A stretch of 64,000 bases of DNA, from NCBI RefSeq assembly GCF_008830365.1, contig NZ_WBKI01000001.1, positions 62,001 to 126,000 of the forward strand, written 5' to 3'. This stretch comes from Serratia proteamaculans. GTDB taxonomy: Bacteria; Pseudomonadota; Gammaproteobacteria; Enterobacterales; Enterobacteriaceae. Of the stretch, positions 53,552 to 62,517 are shown one piece after another. The notes below the pieces were generated by a model, which worked only from the letters and a program-made list of their open reading frames with translations, searched no databases and was not told the DNA's origin. A program made the translations under genes and the position numbers. Position 1 is the first letter of the stretch. The number at the start of each line of letters is the position of its first letter.

Positions 53552-55162
53552 CTAGTTGCTGGCAGGTGAGTGGATCGGATCTCGGGTGTAAATACCGTTA
53601 ACCAACCTCAGCAGGCCAAGCGGATTACTGTCTTGCAACGGTGGCGGCAATAACGCAGCCGGATAATTTTGCAGGCAGACAGGGCGCAGGAAACGTTCAA
53701 TGGCCAACGTACCGACCGAGGTGCCACGGGTATCGGTGGTGGCCGGATAAGGGCCGCCGTGAACCATGGCGTCGCACACTTCCACTCCGGTCGGGTAGCC
53801 GTTGAACAGCACTCGTCCGGCTTTACGGGTCAGCAGTTGCGCCAGCGGCGCGGCGTCGGCCAGATCGTCGGCGTCGGTCAGCAGCGTGGCGGTCAGTTGC
53901 CCTTGCAGGCTTTCCAACACGGCGGTCAGTTGCTGGTGGTTTTCTACCGTCACCACAATGGCTGCCGGGCCAAACACTTCTTCCAGCAACAGCGGATCCC
54001 CGCTGAGCAGTAAATGACTGTCGGCCTGATACAGTTGTGGCGCCGCCAGATGAGGCCGATCCTCAGGATCACCGGCCAGATGGCGAATGCCTTGGTGCTG
54101 ATCCAGTGCCGCTAATCCGCTGCGGTAATGTGCCAGCGTGCCGGCATTGAGCATCGGCTGCGGGGCGGCGGCGTTTACCCGCTCGGTTAATTCACGGATA
54201 AACTGGCTGAATGCTTCGCCGCGTTGGCCGATGATCAACCCCGGCTTGGTGCAGAACTGGCCGCAACCCAGCGTGAAAGAGGCAACCAGATCGCGTGCGA
54301 TCTGCTGCCCACGTTGGGCTAATGCCTGCGGCATGATGATCAGCGGGTTGATGCTCGACATCTCGGCAAAGACCGGGATGGGGTGCGGACGGCGCATGGC
54401 CAGATCGAACAAGGCTCTGCCGCCGCGCAGCGAGCCGGTAAAGCCCACCGCCTGAATGGCCGGGTGCTGTATCAGTTCCGCGCCAATGCGGTCGCCGTAA
54501 ATCATGTTGAATACCCCGGCCGGGATCTGTTGCTGTTCTCTGGCCCGTTCAATCGCCTGTGCGGTCAGCTCGGCGGTGATCATATGGCCACTGTGCGCCT
54601 TGAACACCACCGGGCAACCTGCGGCCAGTGCGGCGGCGGTATCACCGCCTGCGGTAGAGAAGGCCAGTGGGAAATTGCTGGCGCCAAACACCGCCACCGG
54701 ACCGAGCGCCGTGCGGTATTGGCGTAGATCCGGACGAGGTAGCGGCGTCCGCTGGGGTAACGCGCTGTCGATACGCACAGCATGCACATCACCACGGCGC
54801 AACAGGGTGGCAAATAACCGCATTTGGCCACTGGTTCTGGCACGTTCACCGTTCAGACGCGCTAATGGCAAGGCGGTTTCCTGCATGGCGAAGGTAAAGA
54901 ATTCCTCATCCAGTGCATCCAACTGCTCGGCAATAGCCTCAAGAAAGTCAGCCCGGCGTTCGGCACTGAGTTGAGAATAGGCGGTGAACGCCAGTGCGGC
55001 GGCATCGGCGGCGGCGGCGGTTTCTGCGATGCTGGCCGAGAAAAAACGGTGGCCGGTCGGCTGGCCGTTATCGGCGCGTAGGCTGACCAGTTCGGCCTCA
55101 CCGCTGGCGCGGCGTTGGCCGCCAATAAACTGTTGACCGCTGATGGTATGGGCGTTGGGCAT
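53552..55162 (-). CDS. Alpha-ketoglutarate semialdehyde (2,5-dioxovalerate) dehydrogenase
   Basis: A 536-residue aldehyde dehydrogenase. NAD(P)-binding region FGASNFPLAFSTAGGDTAAALAAGCPVVFKAHSGHM, catalytic Glu in FAEMSSINP and Cys in LGCGQFCTKPG. It belongs to the KGSADH type used in hydroxyproline and sugar-acid pathways (about 525 residues usual) and oxidises 2-oxoglutarate semialdehyde to 2-oxoglutarate, the last step of the route. ATG 55162 (MPNAHTISGQQFIGGQ) fits the family better than an upstream start. Confidence 0.87.
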   Translation of the reverse strand: MPNAHTISGQQFIGGQRRASGEAELVSLRADNGQPTGHRFFSASIAETAAAADAAALAFTAYSQLSAERRADFLEAIAEQLDALDEEFFTFAMQETALPLARLNGERARTSGQMRLFATLLRRGDVHAVRIDSALPQRTPLPRPDLRQYRTALGPVAVFGASNFPLAFSTAGGDTAAALAAGCPVVFKAHSGHMITAELTAQAIERAREQQQIPAGVFNMIYGDRIGAELIQHPAIQAVGFTGSLRGGRALFDLAMRRPHPIPVFAEMSSINPLIIMPQALAQRGQQIARDLVASFTLGCGQFCTKPGLIIGQRGEAFSQFIRELTERVNAAAPQPMLNAGTLAHYRSGLAALDQHQGIRHLAGDPEDRPHLAAPQLYQADSHLLLSGDPLLLEEVFGPAAIVVTVENHQQLTAVLESLQGQLTATLLTDADDLADAAPLAQLLTRKAGRVLFNGYPTGVEVCDAMVHGGPYPATTDTRGTSVGTLAIERFLRPVCLQNYPAALLPPPLQDSNPLGLLRLVNGIYTRDPIHSPASN

Positions 55163-55219
55163 GGGGTCCCCCAATAGGCAAGTGGCTGGGCCCGGCAGGC
55201 GGCCGGGCGAGAGTGGCAA

Positions 55220-56140
55220 TTACAGGCCGACGTCCGGTAGCGCAGGGCGGTTTGCCAGCGCTTTTTTAACCACGGCGGTGACTTCGGCCAGCGTATCGCC
55301 CTGCAGCGCCAGGCGAGGTGGACGGGTGATGGCGCTGCCGCGACCTACCAGCTCTTCACACAGCTTGATGCACTGCACCAGGTCTGGCCGCGCATCCAGA
55401 TGCAGCAACGGCATAAACCAGCTATACAGCGCCAGTGCTTCTTCAAAGCGTTTTTGCTTCGCCAGACGGAACAGGGTTTCGCCTTCACGCGGGAAGGCGT
55501 TGGACATGCCGGAGATCCAGCCTTCGGCACCGACGGCGATGCTTTCCAGCACCACGTCATCGAGCCCGGCGAACAGTACAAAGCGATCGCCGACCTCGTT
55601 ACGCAGGTCGATAAAGCGACGGGTGTCGCCGGAAGAGTCCTTGAAGCACACGATATTTTCGCAGTCGACCAACGACGTCAGAATGTCCGGCGTCACGTCG
55701 TTTTTGTAAATCGGCGGGTTGTTGTAGACCATAATCGGCAGATCGGTGGCAGTGGCGACGCTGCGAAAGTGGGCGGCCGTTTCGTGAGGTTTGGCGGAGT
55801 AGACCAGCGCAGGCATGACCATGATGCCGTCAACGCCGACCTTTTGTGCTTCACGCGCCATGTCACGGGCAAAGGCAGTGGTGAATTCGGCAATACCGGC
55901 AATCACCGGGACCTTGCCTTGCGCCGCATCGCGCGCTACTTCAATCACCGACAGTTTTTCCTGAACGGTCATCGAAGTGTTTTCGCCCACGGTGCCGCAC
56001 ACCACCAGGCCAGAAACGCCGTCTTTGACCAGGTTTTTGATCACCGTATGGGTGGCGTCGAGATCCAGAGAGAAATCGCTACGAAACTGAGTGCTGACCG
56101 CCGGGAATACGCCGCTCCAGCTAATGGCTTTATGGCTCAT
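55220..56140 (-). CDS. DapA-family 1-pyrroline-4-hydroxy-2-carboxylate deaminase
   Basis: 306 residues of the DHDPS/NAL TIM-barrel family. Schiff-base Lys in NIVCFKDSSGD and Tyr in LPIMVYNNPPIYKND are intact; GTVGENTSMT replaces the GTTGE type loop. In hydroxyproline clusters this enzyme deaminates and dehydrates pyrroline-4-hydroxy-2-carboxylate to 2-oxoglutarate semialdehyde. ATG 56140 follows AGGACAAACACT; the longer frame starts at TTG. It is upstream of the semialdehyde dehydrogenase. Confidence 0.86.
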   Translation of the reverse strand: MSHKAISWSGVFPAVSTQFRSDFSLDLDATHTVIKNLVKDGVSGLVVCGTVGENTSMTVQEKLSVIEVARDAAQGKVPVIAGIAEFTTAFARDMAREAQKVGVDGIMVMPALVYSAKPHETAAHFRSVATATDLPIMVYNNPPIYKNDVTPDILTSLVDCENIVCFKDSSGDTRRFIDLRNEVGDRFVLFAGLDDVVLESIAVGAEGWISGMSNAFPREGETLFRLAKQKRFEEALALYSWFMPLLHLDARPDLVQCIKLCEELVGRGSAITRPPRLALQGDTLAEVTAVVKKALANRPALPDVGL

Positions 56141-56348
56141 AGTGTTTGTCCTGTCGTCCAAGTTTGTTAATCAATGGTGAATTATTGGTAAAATCCAATC
56201 ACAGATTGACCTGTATTGTTCGCAGGAGCTTGACGGTTTTCTCCGAATGCCATGACGAAATTGGCACAGTGGCGCCACGAATCAGGCGACGAAAAGACTG
56301 ACCTTAAAAGCGCCGAAGTGAAGTCTGTTAATAAATTAAATCATAGGG

Positions 56349-57194
56349 TTAAGGTGATAGGGTTGTGCGGAAGTCGCGCGGTGTAGACCCCGTCATGGCT
56401 TTGAATTGGCGGCTGAATGCGCTGTGATCGGTGTAGCCGCACTGCAGGGCAATGTCAGTAATCGGCAAGTCGCCTGCCAGCAGTTCGGTGGCTTTTTCCA
56501 GCCGAACCTTGTGCATCATCTGGCGTGGCGTGAGGTGGAAAATACGTTTGCAGTAACGTTCGATCTGCGCCACGGAAAGGGCAGTGAGTGCGGTTAATTC
56601 CTCAAGGGCAATCGGTCGGGCGTAATGTTGACGAATATAGACGTCGATCGCCGCCAGTCGCTGATAGGCAGGGTGGTTGGCTTTGGCCTCCTGCAGGTCG
56701 TGCGAAATGCCCGCCATGCCGATGATTTTGCCCTGCGCATCGAACAACGCCAGCTTTTGCGTCAGGCACCAGCCGGTCTCGCGCCCACTGTATAGGTGCA
56801 TCTCCAGTTGGTCCTGGATCAGCACGCCGTTGCGCAGCACGCGCAGATCCTGCTCGGTATAACCTGACCCTAATTGGGTCGGAAACACGTCCGCCGAGGT
56901 TTTCCCCAGCAGGGGGGTGACGGTTTTAAAGCCGCAACGTTTGGCCAGCGTCAGGTTGGCCAGCAGGTAACGCGCTTGCAGGTCTTTGATGAAGAACACC
57001 ACGTTGGGAATGGCATTGAGCAGCGGAGCAATCAAAGCCAGTGAATTTAGCAGATCGTGCAAGGTGTTCGGACGTTGTTGCGCCAGCCCATCACACCAGC
57101 GGGACAGTTGTTCTACGGCAAAAATGTCCTCTTCCGGTTCATCGATAAGGGGGAGAGGAGCCGTAACAACCTGATGATCTTGGGTTAAACGCAT
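56349..57194 (-). CDS. AraC-family regulator with N-terminal PAS-like domain
   Basis: 281 residues. A PAS-like sensor region at about 55-175 (LNAIPNVVFFIKDLQARYLLANLTLAKRCGF through GIISHDLQ-like motif GMAGISHDLQEAK) and a C-terminal AraC double HTH (ALEELTALTALSVAQIERYCKRIFHLTPRQMMHKVRLEKATELLAGDLPITDIALQCGYTDHSAFSRQFKAMTGSTPRDFR). It lies between the two divergent halves of the hydroxyproline cluster and is the likely activator of both. Effector probably hydroxyproline or an intermediate; not shown. Confidence 0.88.
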   Translation of the reverse strand: MRLTQDHQVVTAPLPLIDEPEEDIFAVEQLSRWCDGLAQQRPNTLHDLLNSLALIAPLLNAIPNVVFFIKDLQARYLLANLTLAKRCGFKTVTPLLGKTSADVFPTQLGSGYTEQDLRVLRNGVLIQDQLEMHLYSGRETGWCLTQKLALFDAQGKIIGMAGISHDLQEAKANHPAYQRLAAIDVYIRQHYARPIALEELTALTALSVAQIERYCKRIFHLTPRQMMHKVRLEKATELLAGDLPITDIALQCGYTDHSAFSRQFKAMTGSTPRDFRTTLSP

Positions 57195-57479
57195 AGCATT
57201 ACCTTTTCCCGCTGGGTGACTCAGAGTCTGAGGCGGCCGGACAGGCCGTTTTTGGCGCGCTTAATCAATATTAACTTTCTTATAACTTTTCAAGCTTAGC
57301 TGCCAATTATGCGGATGACCGCATACTTTTGTTCCCTGAGGTGTACCGGCCCGGCACCATCCCGCCTGGAGGATTGTGCTGATTTCTGCATTCGCCACGC
57401 CGAAATCCATCAAGCCGCCGTCAGCATATTCGGTCAGTCTAGCCCCATAGGTAACATTTCATTAACCCAGGAGACTCCG

Positions 57480-58427
57480 ATGGCACTTTCTTCGCATTTC
57501 ACCGCGCTGCGGGCGATCGATTCCCATACCGCCGGGGAGCCTACCCGACTGATTGTCGAAGGATTCCCCGATTTGGGTACCGGCAGTATGGCTGAACGCA
57601 AGGCGTTGTTTGCTCGACAGTATGACGACTGGCGTAGCGCGATCATTCTGGAACCTCGCGGCAACGACGTGCTGGTGGGAGCCTTGCTGTGTCAGCCCTG
57701 CTCACCGCAGGCCGCCGCCGGGGTGATTTTCTTCAACAACAGCGGTTATTTGGGTATGTGCGGTCATGGCACCATCGGTCTGGTGGCCTCACTGGCCTAC
57801 CTGGGGCGAATTGGCGTCGGTGAGCACCTGATAGAAACCCCGGTGGGCACGGTGAACGCCACCTTGCATCAGGACGGCAGCGTGACGGTGGAAAACGTCC
57901 CGGCCTATCGGTATCGCCAACAGGTCAGGGTTGAGGTCAGCGGCTATGGGCCGGTGGTGGGGGATATCGCCTGGGGCGGTAACTGGTTTTTCCTGATCGG
58001 CGAACATCATCTGGCGATCAATACGCAAAATCTGGAGGCGCTCACCGCCTTTAGCTGGGCGGTGCGTCAGGCGCTTGAGAGCGCAGGGATTTATGGGGAA
58101 GACGGCGGTGTTATCGATCATATCGAACTCTTTGCTGATGACGCGCAGGCCGACAGTCGCAACTTCGTGCTGTGTCCTGGCAAGGCTTATGATCGCTCGC
58201 CTTGCGGCACCGGCACCAGCGCCAAACTGGCCTGTCTGGCGGCCGACGGCAAATTGCTGCCGGGTGAGAACTGGCACCAGGCGAGTGTGATTGGCAGCCA
58301 GTTCAGCGGCTATTACCAACACAGCGGCGATCGCGTGACCCCTTTTATTCGCGGTCAGGCCTACGTGTGTGCCGACAGCCAACTGCTGCTGGACGAGCGC
58401 GATCCCTTCGTTTGGGGGATCCGCTGA
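57480..58427 (+). CDS. 4-hydroxyproline 2-epimerase (proline racemase family)
   Basis: 315 residues. Both catalytic cysteines are present: C94 in [15 protein letters not shown] and C242 in [21 protein letters not shown], so it is an epimerase and not a trans-3-hydroxyproline dehydratase (which has Thr at the second site). It interconverts trans-4-hydroxy-L-proline and cis-4-hydroxy-D-proline. ATG 57480 follows AGGAGACTCCG; an open frame extending 57 codons upstream has no family similarity. First gene of a four-gene operon (lhpA-type). Confidence 0.92.
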   Translation: MALSSHFTALRAIDSHTAGEPTRLIVEGFPDLGTGSMAERKALFARQYDDWRSAIILEPRGNDVLVGALLCQPCSPQAAAGVIFFNNSGYLGMCGHGTIGLVASLAYLGRIGVGEHLIETPVGTVNATLHQDGSVTVENVPAYRYRQQVRVEVSGYGPVVGDIAWGGNWFFLIGEHHLAINTQNLEALTAFSWAVRQALESAGIYGEDGGVIDHIELFADDAQADSRNFVLCPGKAYDRSPCGTGTSAKLACLAADGKLLPGENWHQASVIGSQFSGYYQHSGDRVTPFIRGQAYVCADSQLLLDERDPFVWGIR

Positions 58428-59551
58428 TGGTTGCCGGCAGGCAGGCAGATGCGATAGTGGTGGGCGCCGGTATCATCGGTGCCGCCTGCGCCTGGCAGCT
58501 GGCGCAGCAAGGGTTACAAGTGCTGCTGGTGGACAACCAGCGTGCCGGGGCGACGGCGGCCGGCATGGGGCACCTGGTTTGCATGGACGATAATCCCGCC
58601 GAGTTGGCTTTAAGCGCCTATTCATTGCAACTGTGGCGCAACCTGGTGGATCGCATGCCGGAAAACTGTGCCTGGCGCGGCTGCGGTACGCTGTGGCTGG
58701 CGGAGCGGGACGATGAAATGGCGATTGCCGAAGGTAAACTGCAACGCATGGCGGAATACGGTGTGACGAGCGAGGCACTGAGCGCCGCGCAGGTTGCTGC
58801 TCATGAACCCATGCTGCGGCCCGGATTGGCCGGTGGCTTGCGTGTGCCGGGCGACGGCATTGTTTATGCGCCCAATGTCGCCCGCTGGTTAGTGGCCGAC
58901 GCCGGGGCGGCGGTCAGGGTAATTGCGGGGGAAGTCACTGCGCTGGAACAGCAGGCGGTGGCGCTGACGGGGGGCGAACGGTTGACGGCACCTGTGGTGG
59001 TGCTGGCCTGTGGGTTACAGGCTGACAAGTTACTGGAACAACCCTTGCTACGCGCCAAGAAAGGGCATCTGGCGATCACCGATCGCTATCCGCAACGGGT
59101 ACGTCACCAATTGGTCGAGCTGGGGTATGGTGCCAGTGCTCACGCCAGCGACGGTACCTCGGTGGCATTTAACGTTCAGGCCAGGCCAACAGGCCAGCTG
59201 TTGATCGGCTCTTCCCGCCAGTTTGATGCCCCCGACAGCAGCATCGATATGCCGTTACTGGCCGCCATGCTGGCACGGGCTACCACTTTTTTGCCCGCAT
59301 TGGCGCAGATGAACATTATCCGCTGCTGGACCGGCCAGCGCGCCGCGTCCGCTGACGGATTGCCGCTACTCGGGCCGCATCCACAACATCGCTGGCTGTG
59401 GCTGGCGTTGGGGCATGAAGGCCTGGGCGTCACCACCGCGCTGGGCAGTGCCGCGCTGATTACGGCGCAGATCTATAACCATCGACCGGCAATTGACGAT
59501 ACCCCTTATCTGGCGGCACGAATGTTCCGTAAGGAGGCCTTGCCGGTATGA
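58427..59551 (+). CDS. FAD-dependent D-amino acid dehydrogenase subunit (LhpB/DadA-like)
   Basis: 374 residues. FAD-binding AIVVGAGIIGAACAWQLAQQGLQVLLVDN at the N-terminus and the DAO C-terminal motif RCWTGQRAASADGLPLLGPHPQHRWLWLALGHEGLGVTTALGSAALIT. It is the substrate-binding subunit of the three-part D-hydroxyproline dehydrogenase seen in Pseudomonas LhpBEF-type clusters, which oxidise cis-4-hydroxy-D-proline to pyrroline-4-hydroxy-2-carboxylate. ATG 58427 overlaps the upstream stop (TGATG). Confidence 0.87.
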   Translation: MVAGRQADAIVVGAGIIGAACAWQLAQQGLQVLLVDNQRAGATAAGMGHLVCMDDNPAELALSAYSLQLWRNLVDRMPENCAWRGCGTLWLAERDDEMAIAEGKLQRMAEYGVTSEALSAAQVAAHEPMLRPGLAGGLRVPGDGIVYAPNVARWLVADAGAAVRVIAGEVTALEQQAVALTGGERLTAPVVVLACGLQADKLLEQPLLRAKKGHLAITDRYPQRVRHQLVELGYGASAHASDGTSVAFNVQARPTGQLLIGSSRQFDAPDSSIDMPLLAAMLARATTFLPALAQMNIIRCWTGQRAASADGLPLLGPHPQHRWLWLALGHEGLGVTTALGSAALITAQIYNHRPAIDDTPYLAARMFRKEALPV

Positions 59552-59808
59552 GCCAAAAACAGAATTTACTGACATTGACCCTTGACGGTGAAAGCCTCTG
59601 CGTACCGGAGGGTTCCAGCGTGGCCGCGGCGCTCAGTCTGAGTGGGCGGGATAGCTGCCGCATCTCGGTCAATGGACAACCCCGCACGCCGTTTTGCGGC
59701 ATGGGTATCTGCCAGGAATGCCGCGTCACGGTGAATGGTGTGCGGCGTTTGGCGTGCCAGACGTTGTGCCAGCCTGGCATGCATATTGAGAGGACAGAAA
59801 ATGAGTGA
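59548..59808 (+). CDS. [2Fe-2S] ferredoxin-like subunit of the D-hydroxyproline dehydrogenase
   Basis: 86 residues. Plant-type ferredoxin motif FCGMGICQECRVTVNGVRRLACQTLC, with the cysteines ligating a 2Fe-2S cluster. Such small proteins are the LhpF/HcnA-like subunit of heteromeric amine/amino acid dehydrogenases and carry electrons from the flavin. ATGA overlap with the preceding gene and overlap with the next gene show coupled translation. Confidence 0.88.
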   Translation: MSQKQNLLTLTLDGESLCVPEGSSVAAALSLSGRDSCRISVNGQPRTPFCGMGICQECRVTVNGVRRLACQTLCQPGMHIERTENE

Positions 59809-61063
59809 TCTCGCGTGCGATGTGCTGATTATCGGTGCCGGCCCGGCAGGGTTGGCGGCAGCCTGTGCTGCGGCAGAGAGTGGTCAGTCGGTGTTGGTGC
59901 TCGACGATAACCTGCGCCTAGGCGGGCAGATCTGGCGTGACGGGCCGAACGTGGCATTGCCGGCACTGGCTCTGCAATATCGGCAGGTTATCGGGGCACT
60001 CAGTAATGTGACGCTGCTTAACGGCGTGAAGATTGTCGCCCAGTGCGGGCCGCAGAAAATTCTCTATGAAGATGCGGCGGGCAGCGGGAGGGTGGATTAT
60101 CAAGCGTTGATCCTGTGCTGTGGTGCCCGGGAACTTCTGCTGCCATTTCCCGGCTGGACACTGCCAGGGGTGACCGGGGCCGGTGGATTGCAGGCGCAGA
60201 TTAAGCAGGGGTTGTCTATCAAAGGGGAACGGGTCGCCATTGCCGGTAGTGGGCCACTGTTGTTGGCCGTGGCTGCCAGCGTGGTGAAAGCCGGTGGCGA
60301 AGTGGTCATGTTGGCGGAACAGGCTCCTGCTGCCCGGTTGGCGGCCTTTGCCGGTGGTTTGTGGCGCTGGCCGGTGAAACTGCGTCAGTCCTTTAGCCTG
60401 TTCAACCGGCATTATCGTCCTGATAGCTACGTGCTGAAGGCGCTTGGCGAACAGCGACTTACGGCGATTCATATCCAAAAAGAGGCTCGTGAGGTCACGC
60501 TAGATTGCGATCGCCTGGCCTGCGGTTTTGGGTTGGTGGCGAATATCGAACTGGCTATGTTGTTGGGGTGCCGTATCCAAAATGATGCGGTTGCCGTGGA
60601 TCTTTACCAGCAAACCAGTCAGCCGCAGATTTATGCTGCCGGTGAATGTACCGGGATCGGCGGCAGCGAGTTGGCATTGACGGAGGGGGCGATTGCCGGC
60701 TATGCCGCAACCGGCAACGAGGAGCAGGCGCAAGCATTGATGGCACAATGCGATAAGTGGCGGCGATTTGCCGGTGCGGTGGCGCGAACCTTTGCGCTTA
60801 ACCCGGTGCTGAAAACGCTGGCGACACCGGAAACGCTTTTGTGTCGTTGTGAGGATGTATCTTTGCATCAGTGCAGTGAATTTGCAGATTGGACAGCGGC
60901 CAAGTTGGGCAGCCGCTGCGGTATGGGCGCTTGCCAGGGCAAAATCTGTGCGACAGCGGCGCACCATTTACTCGACTGGCCACTGCCGGCTCCGAGGGTC
61001 CCGCTGACGCCAGTCAGGGTCGCCACCCTGGCCCGTTTGGGGCGCAGCGAGACTGACGGATAA
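59801..61063 (+). CDS. FAD/NAD-binding oxidoreductase subunit with Bfd-like [2Fe-2S] C-terminus
   Basis: 420 residues. N-terminal DVLIIGAGPAGLAAACAAAESGQSVLVLDDNLRLGGQIW (FAD/NAD Rossmann), second nucleotide region GERVAIAGSGPLLLAVAASVVKAGGEVVML, and a C-terminal four-cysteine module LCRCEDVSLHQC ... CGMGACQGKIC typical of Bfd-like [2Fe-2S] domains. This is the third subunit (LhpE/HcnB-like) of the D-hydroxyproline dehydrogenase. ATG 59801 overlaps the ferredoxin-like gene by 8 bp. Confidence 0.87.
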   Translation: MSDLACDVLIIGAGPAGLAAACAAAESGQSVLVLDDNLRLGGQIWRDGPNVALPALALQYRQVIGALSNVTLLNGVKIVAQCGPQKILYEDAAGSGRVDYQALILCCGARELLLPFPGWTLPGVTGAGGLQAQIKQGLSIKGERVAIAGSGPLLLAVAASVVKAGGEVVMLAEQAPAARLAAFAGGLWRWPVKLRQSFSLFNRHYRPDSYVLKALGEQRLTAIHIQKEAREVTLDCDRLACGFGLVANIELAMLLGCRIQNDAVAVDLYQQTSQPQIYAAGECTGIGGSELALTEGAIAGYAATGNEEQAQALMAQCDKWRRFAGAVARTFALNPVLKTLATPETLLCRCEDVSLHQCSEFADWTAAKLGSRCGMGACQGKICATAAHHLLDWPLPAPRVPLTPVRVATLARLGRSETDG

Positions 61064-61164
61064 GCCAACTAACTGCACTCAGGCACGCCGCACGGTGATG
61101 ATGAGTCCTCTCCGGCGGCAAGTTGTGTTATGGGGCCCAGACACCAAGTCCGTTGTTGCCCCTG

Positions 61165-61521
61165 TTACTGTGGCCAGTAATAGGTTTTCTCATGCCAGCC
61201 TTTGCCATACATACAGGCTTCGATGGTCGCCGAACGGGCACCTTCATTGCGATCATTTTGCACCGTTTTAAACGAAGGTTGTTTATCGTAACGGTAGCCT
61301 TTCGGGCAGTCTTTCTTGTCTTTCTCACAGCTATGGTATTGGTTTTCGTAGCTAAACTCGAAATCTCTCACCACGTCGGGGGGGAAACGTTCGTAGCCTC
61401 GTCCCTTGCACTCCGCATATTCCGCCTCGCGTGTGGCGTTCCCGGCACCTGCTCTCTCCCATTGAGTGCAGGCCGTCAATGTAACTAATGGTAATAAAAT
61501 CAAAAATCTATACGTCTTCAT
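61165..61521 (-). CDS. Small conserved lipoprotein of unknown function
   Basis: 118 residues. Signal peptide with lipobox L-T-A-C (Cys18, Gln at +2, so outer-membrane sorting is likely). The mature part has charged, tyrosine-rich sequence (YENQYHSCEKDKKDCPKGYRYDK) and four further cysteines that could form two disulfides (CKGRG, SCEKD, DCPKG, EACMYG). I do not recognise a family. Confidence 0.75.
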   Translation of the reverse strand: MKTYRFLILLPLVTLTACTQWERAGAGNATREAEYAECKGRGYERFPPDVVRDFEFSYENQYHSCEKDKKDCPKGYRYDKQPSFKTVQNDRNEGARSATIEACMYGKGWHEKTYYWPQ

Positions 61522-61660
61522 GATATCCCTAACTCTTCATTTCATCCTAAAAGCACTCGCTAAGAATCTTCCTAGGCGAGGTGGGGCGTGAGTGTAATAA
61601 ACTGAGGCAAAAATTGGAAATGATAATAGTTATTGTTTAGAAAAGGTTGAGGTGACGGGT

Positions 61661-61933
61661 AGCAAGGATGAGTATTTGTAAGTGAAATAATGCTCATTTG
61701 TTATCATATTCGTGCTAAGTTTTTCTGATGATATATTCGACTTATTCCTTAAGATATTTACCTAAGGATTTTTTCTTATTATTGGCTGCAAAAGGATATT
61801 TATTCAGTGGGGAATTAAAGCTGGGATGTTTATATTGCTTTTTCAAAATAATCACAATTAAAGCCATTATTGAATTCACCGGTAATACGATTGCAATTTA
61901 TGTACAAATTTTTTAGATTCAGCAAGGATGAGT
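61661..61933. repeat. 13-bp direct repeats flanking an AT-rich segment
   Basis: AGCAAGGATGAGT occurs at 61661-61673 and again, identically, at 61921-61933, 260 bp apart. The interval is strongly AT-rich compared with the flanks. A 62-codon open frame inside (61728-61916) has no ribosome site and low-complexity hydrophobic content, so I do not call it a gene. The layout looks like a short insertion or tandem-duplication footprint. Confidence 0.6.
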
Positions 61934-62288
61934 GCTTCATCATGATGATGAAGAAATTAAAGGGAGTTTTATTTTGGCGAATAAATCTGAGATACCTAAA
62001 GACAGTGGTGATTTACCTTCATTATCAGATGATTGTGACAGGTTGAGAAACCTTTCTGATGTCGGTGATTCATTTGGCTATGGCCGCACTCGCTTTTATC
62101 AATGGTGCCGAGGGCGCGGTTTTCTTACCCTTATGAATGCACCTTCTACGGAGATGATTAACGCCGGTTATATGGTGACGGCGCTGTCAGAAAACGGCTA
62201 CTCGCGGGTCTATGTGACTGAGGATGGCTTTAACTATGTGGGCAGTGTATTTCGTGATGACATCAAAAAACGCATGGTTAAGCTTTAA
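61932..62288 (+). CDS. Orphan small protein with a possible antirepressor (KilAC)-like domain
   Basis: Up to 118 residues. The frame opens with GTG; a TTG at 61974 preceded by AAAGGGAG (7-bp spacing) may be the real start, giving 104 residues. Residues about 40-115 (GDSFGYGRTRFYQWCRGRGFLTLMNAPSTEMINAGYMVTALSENGYSRVYVTEDGFNYVGSVF) show the pattern of phage antirepressor C-terminal (KilAC/ANT) domains. Resemblance is by eye only. It begins at the edge of the AT-rich patch. Confidence 0.6.
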   Translation: MLHHDDEEIKGSFILANKSEIPKDSGDLPSLSDDCDRLRNLSDVGDSFGYGRTRFYQWCRGRGFLTLMNAPSTEMINAGYMVTALSENGYSRVYVTEDGFNYVGSVFRDDIKKRMVKL

Positions 62289-62352
62289 GAAATCATAAAA
62301 ATCTTACTCATTTCAATACGCTAACCACAGAATCTTCTTATGGTGGTCGGTT

Positions 62353-62399
62353 GCCTTGCCTGACAGGCAAGGCGGTCGGCACCGAGGTATTGTCACCTC
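62353..62399. other. Two adjacent stable hairpins in an intergenic region
   Basis: GCCTTGCC-TGACA-GGCAAGGC (62353-62373) and GAGGT-ATTGTC-ACCTC (62384-62399). No T run follows, so these are not standard terminators. They lie between the orphan gene and the next lipoprotein gene, in a 229-bp gap. Confidence 0.5.
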
Positions 62400-62517
62400 C
62401 CTGAATTTCTCCAGCTCACTGGAAGTTATCCTAATTTTTCATTGATGATGTCCCGACGCTACAGTCAGTGGCAGTTATCTTGCTAGTATGAGGATGGGTT
62501 TATTTCAGGAGTTCAGG

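Noticed and set aside
61728-61916. 62-codon frame in the AT-rich patch
   Set aside because: No ribosome site, low-complexity hydrophobic translation expected by chance in AT-rich DNA.
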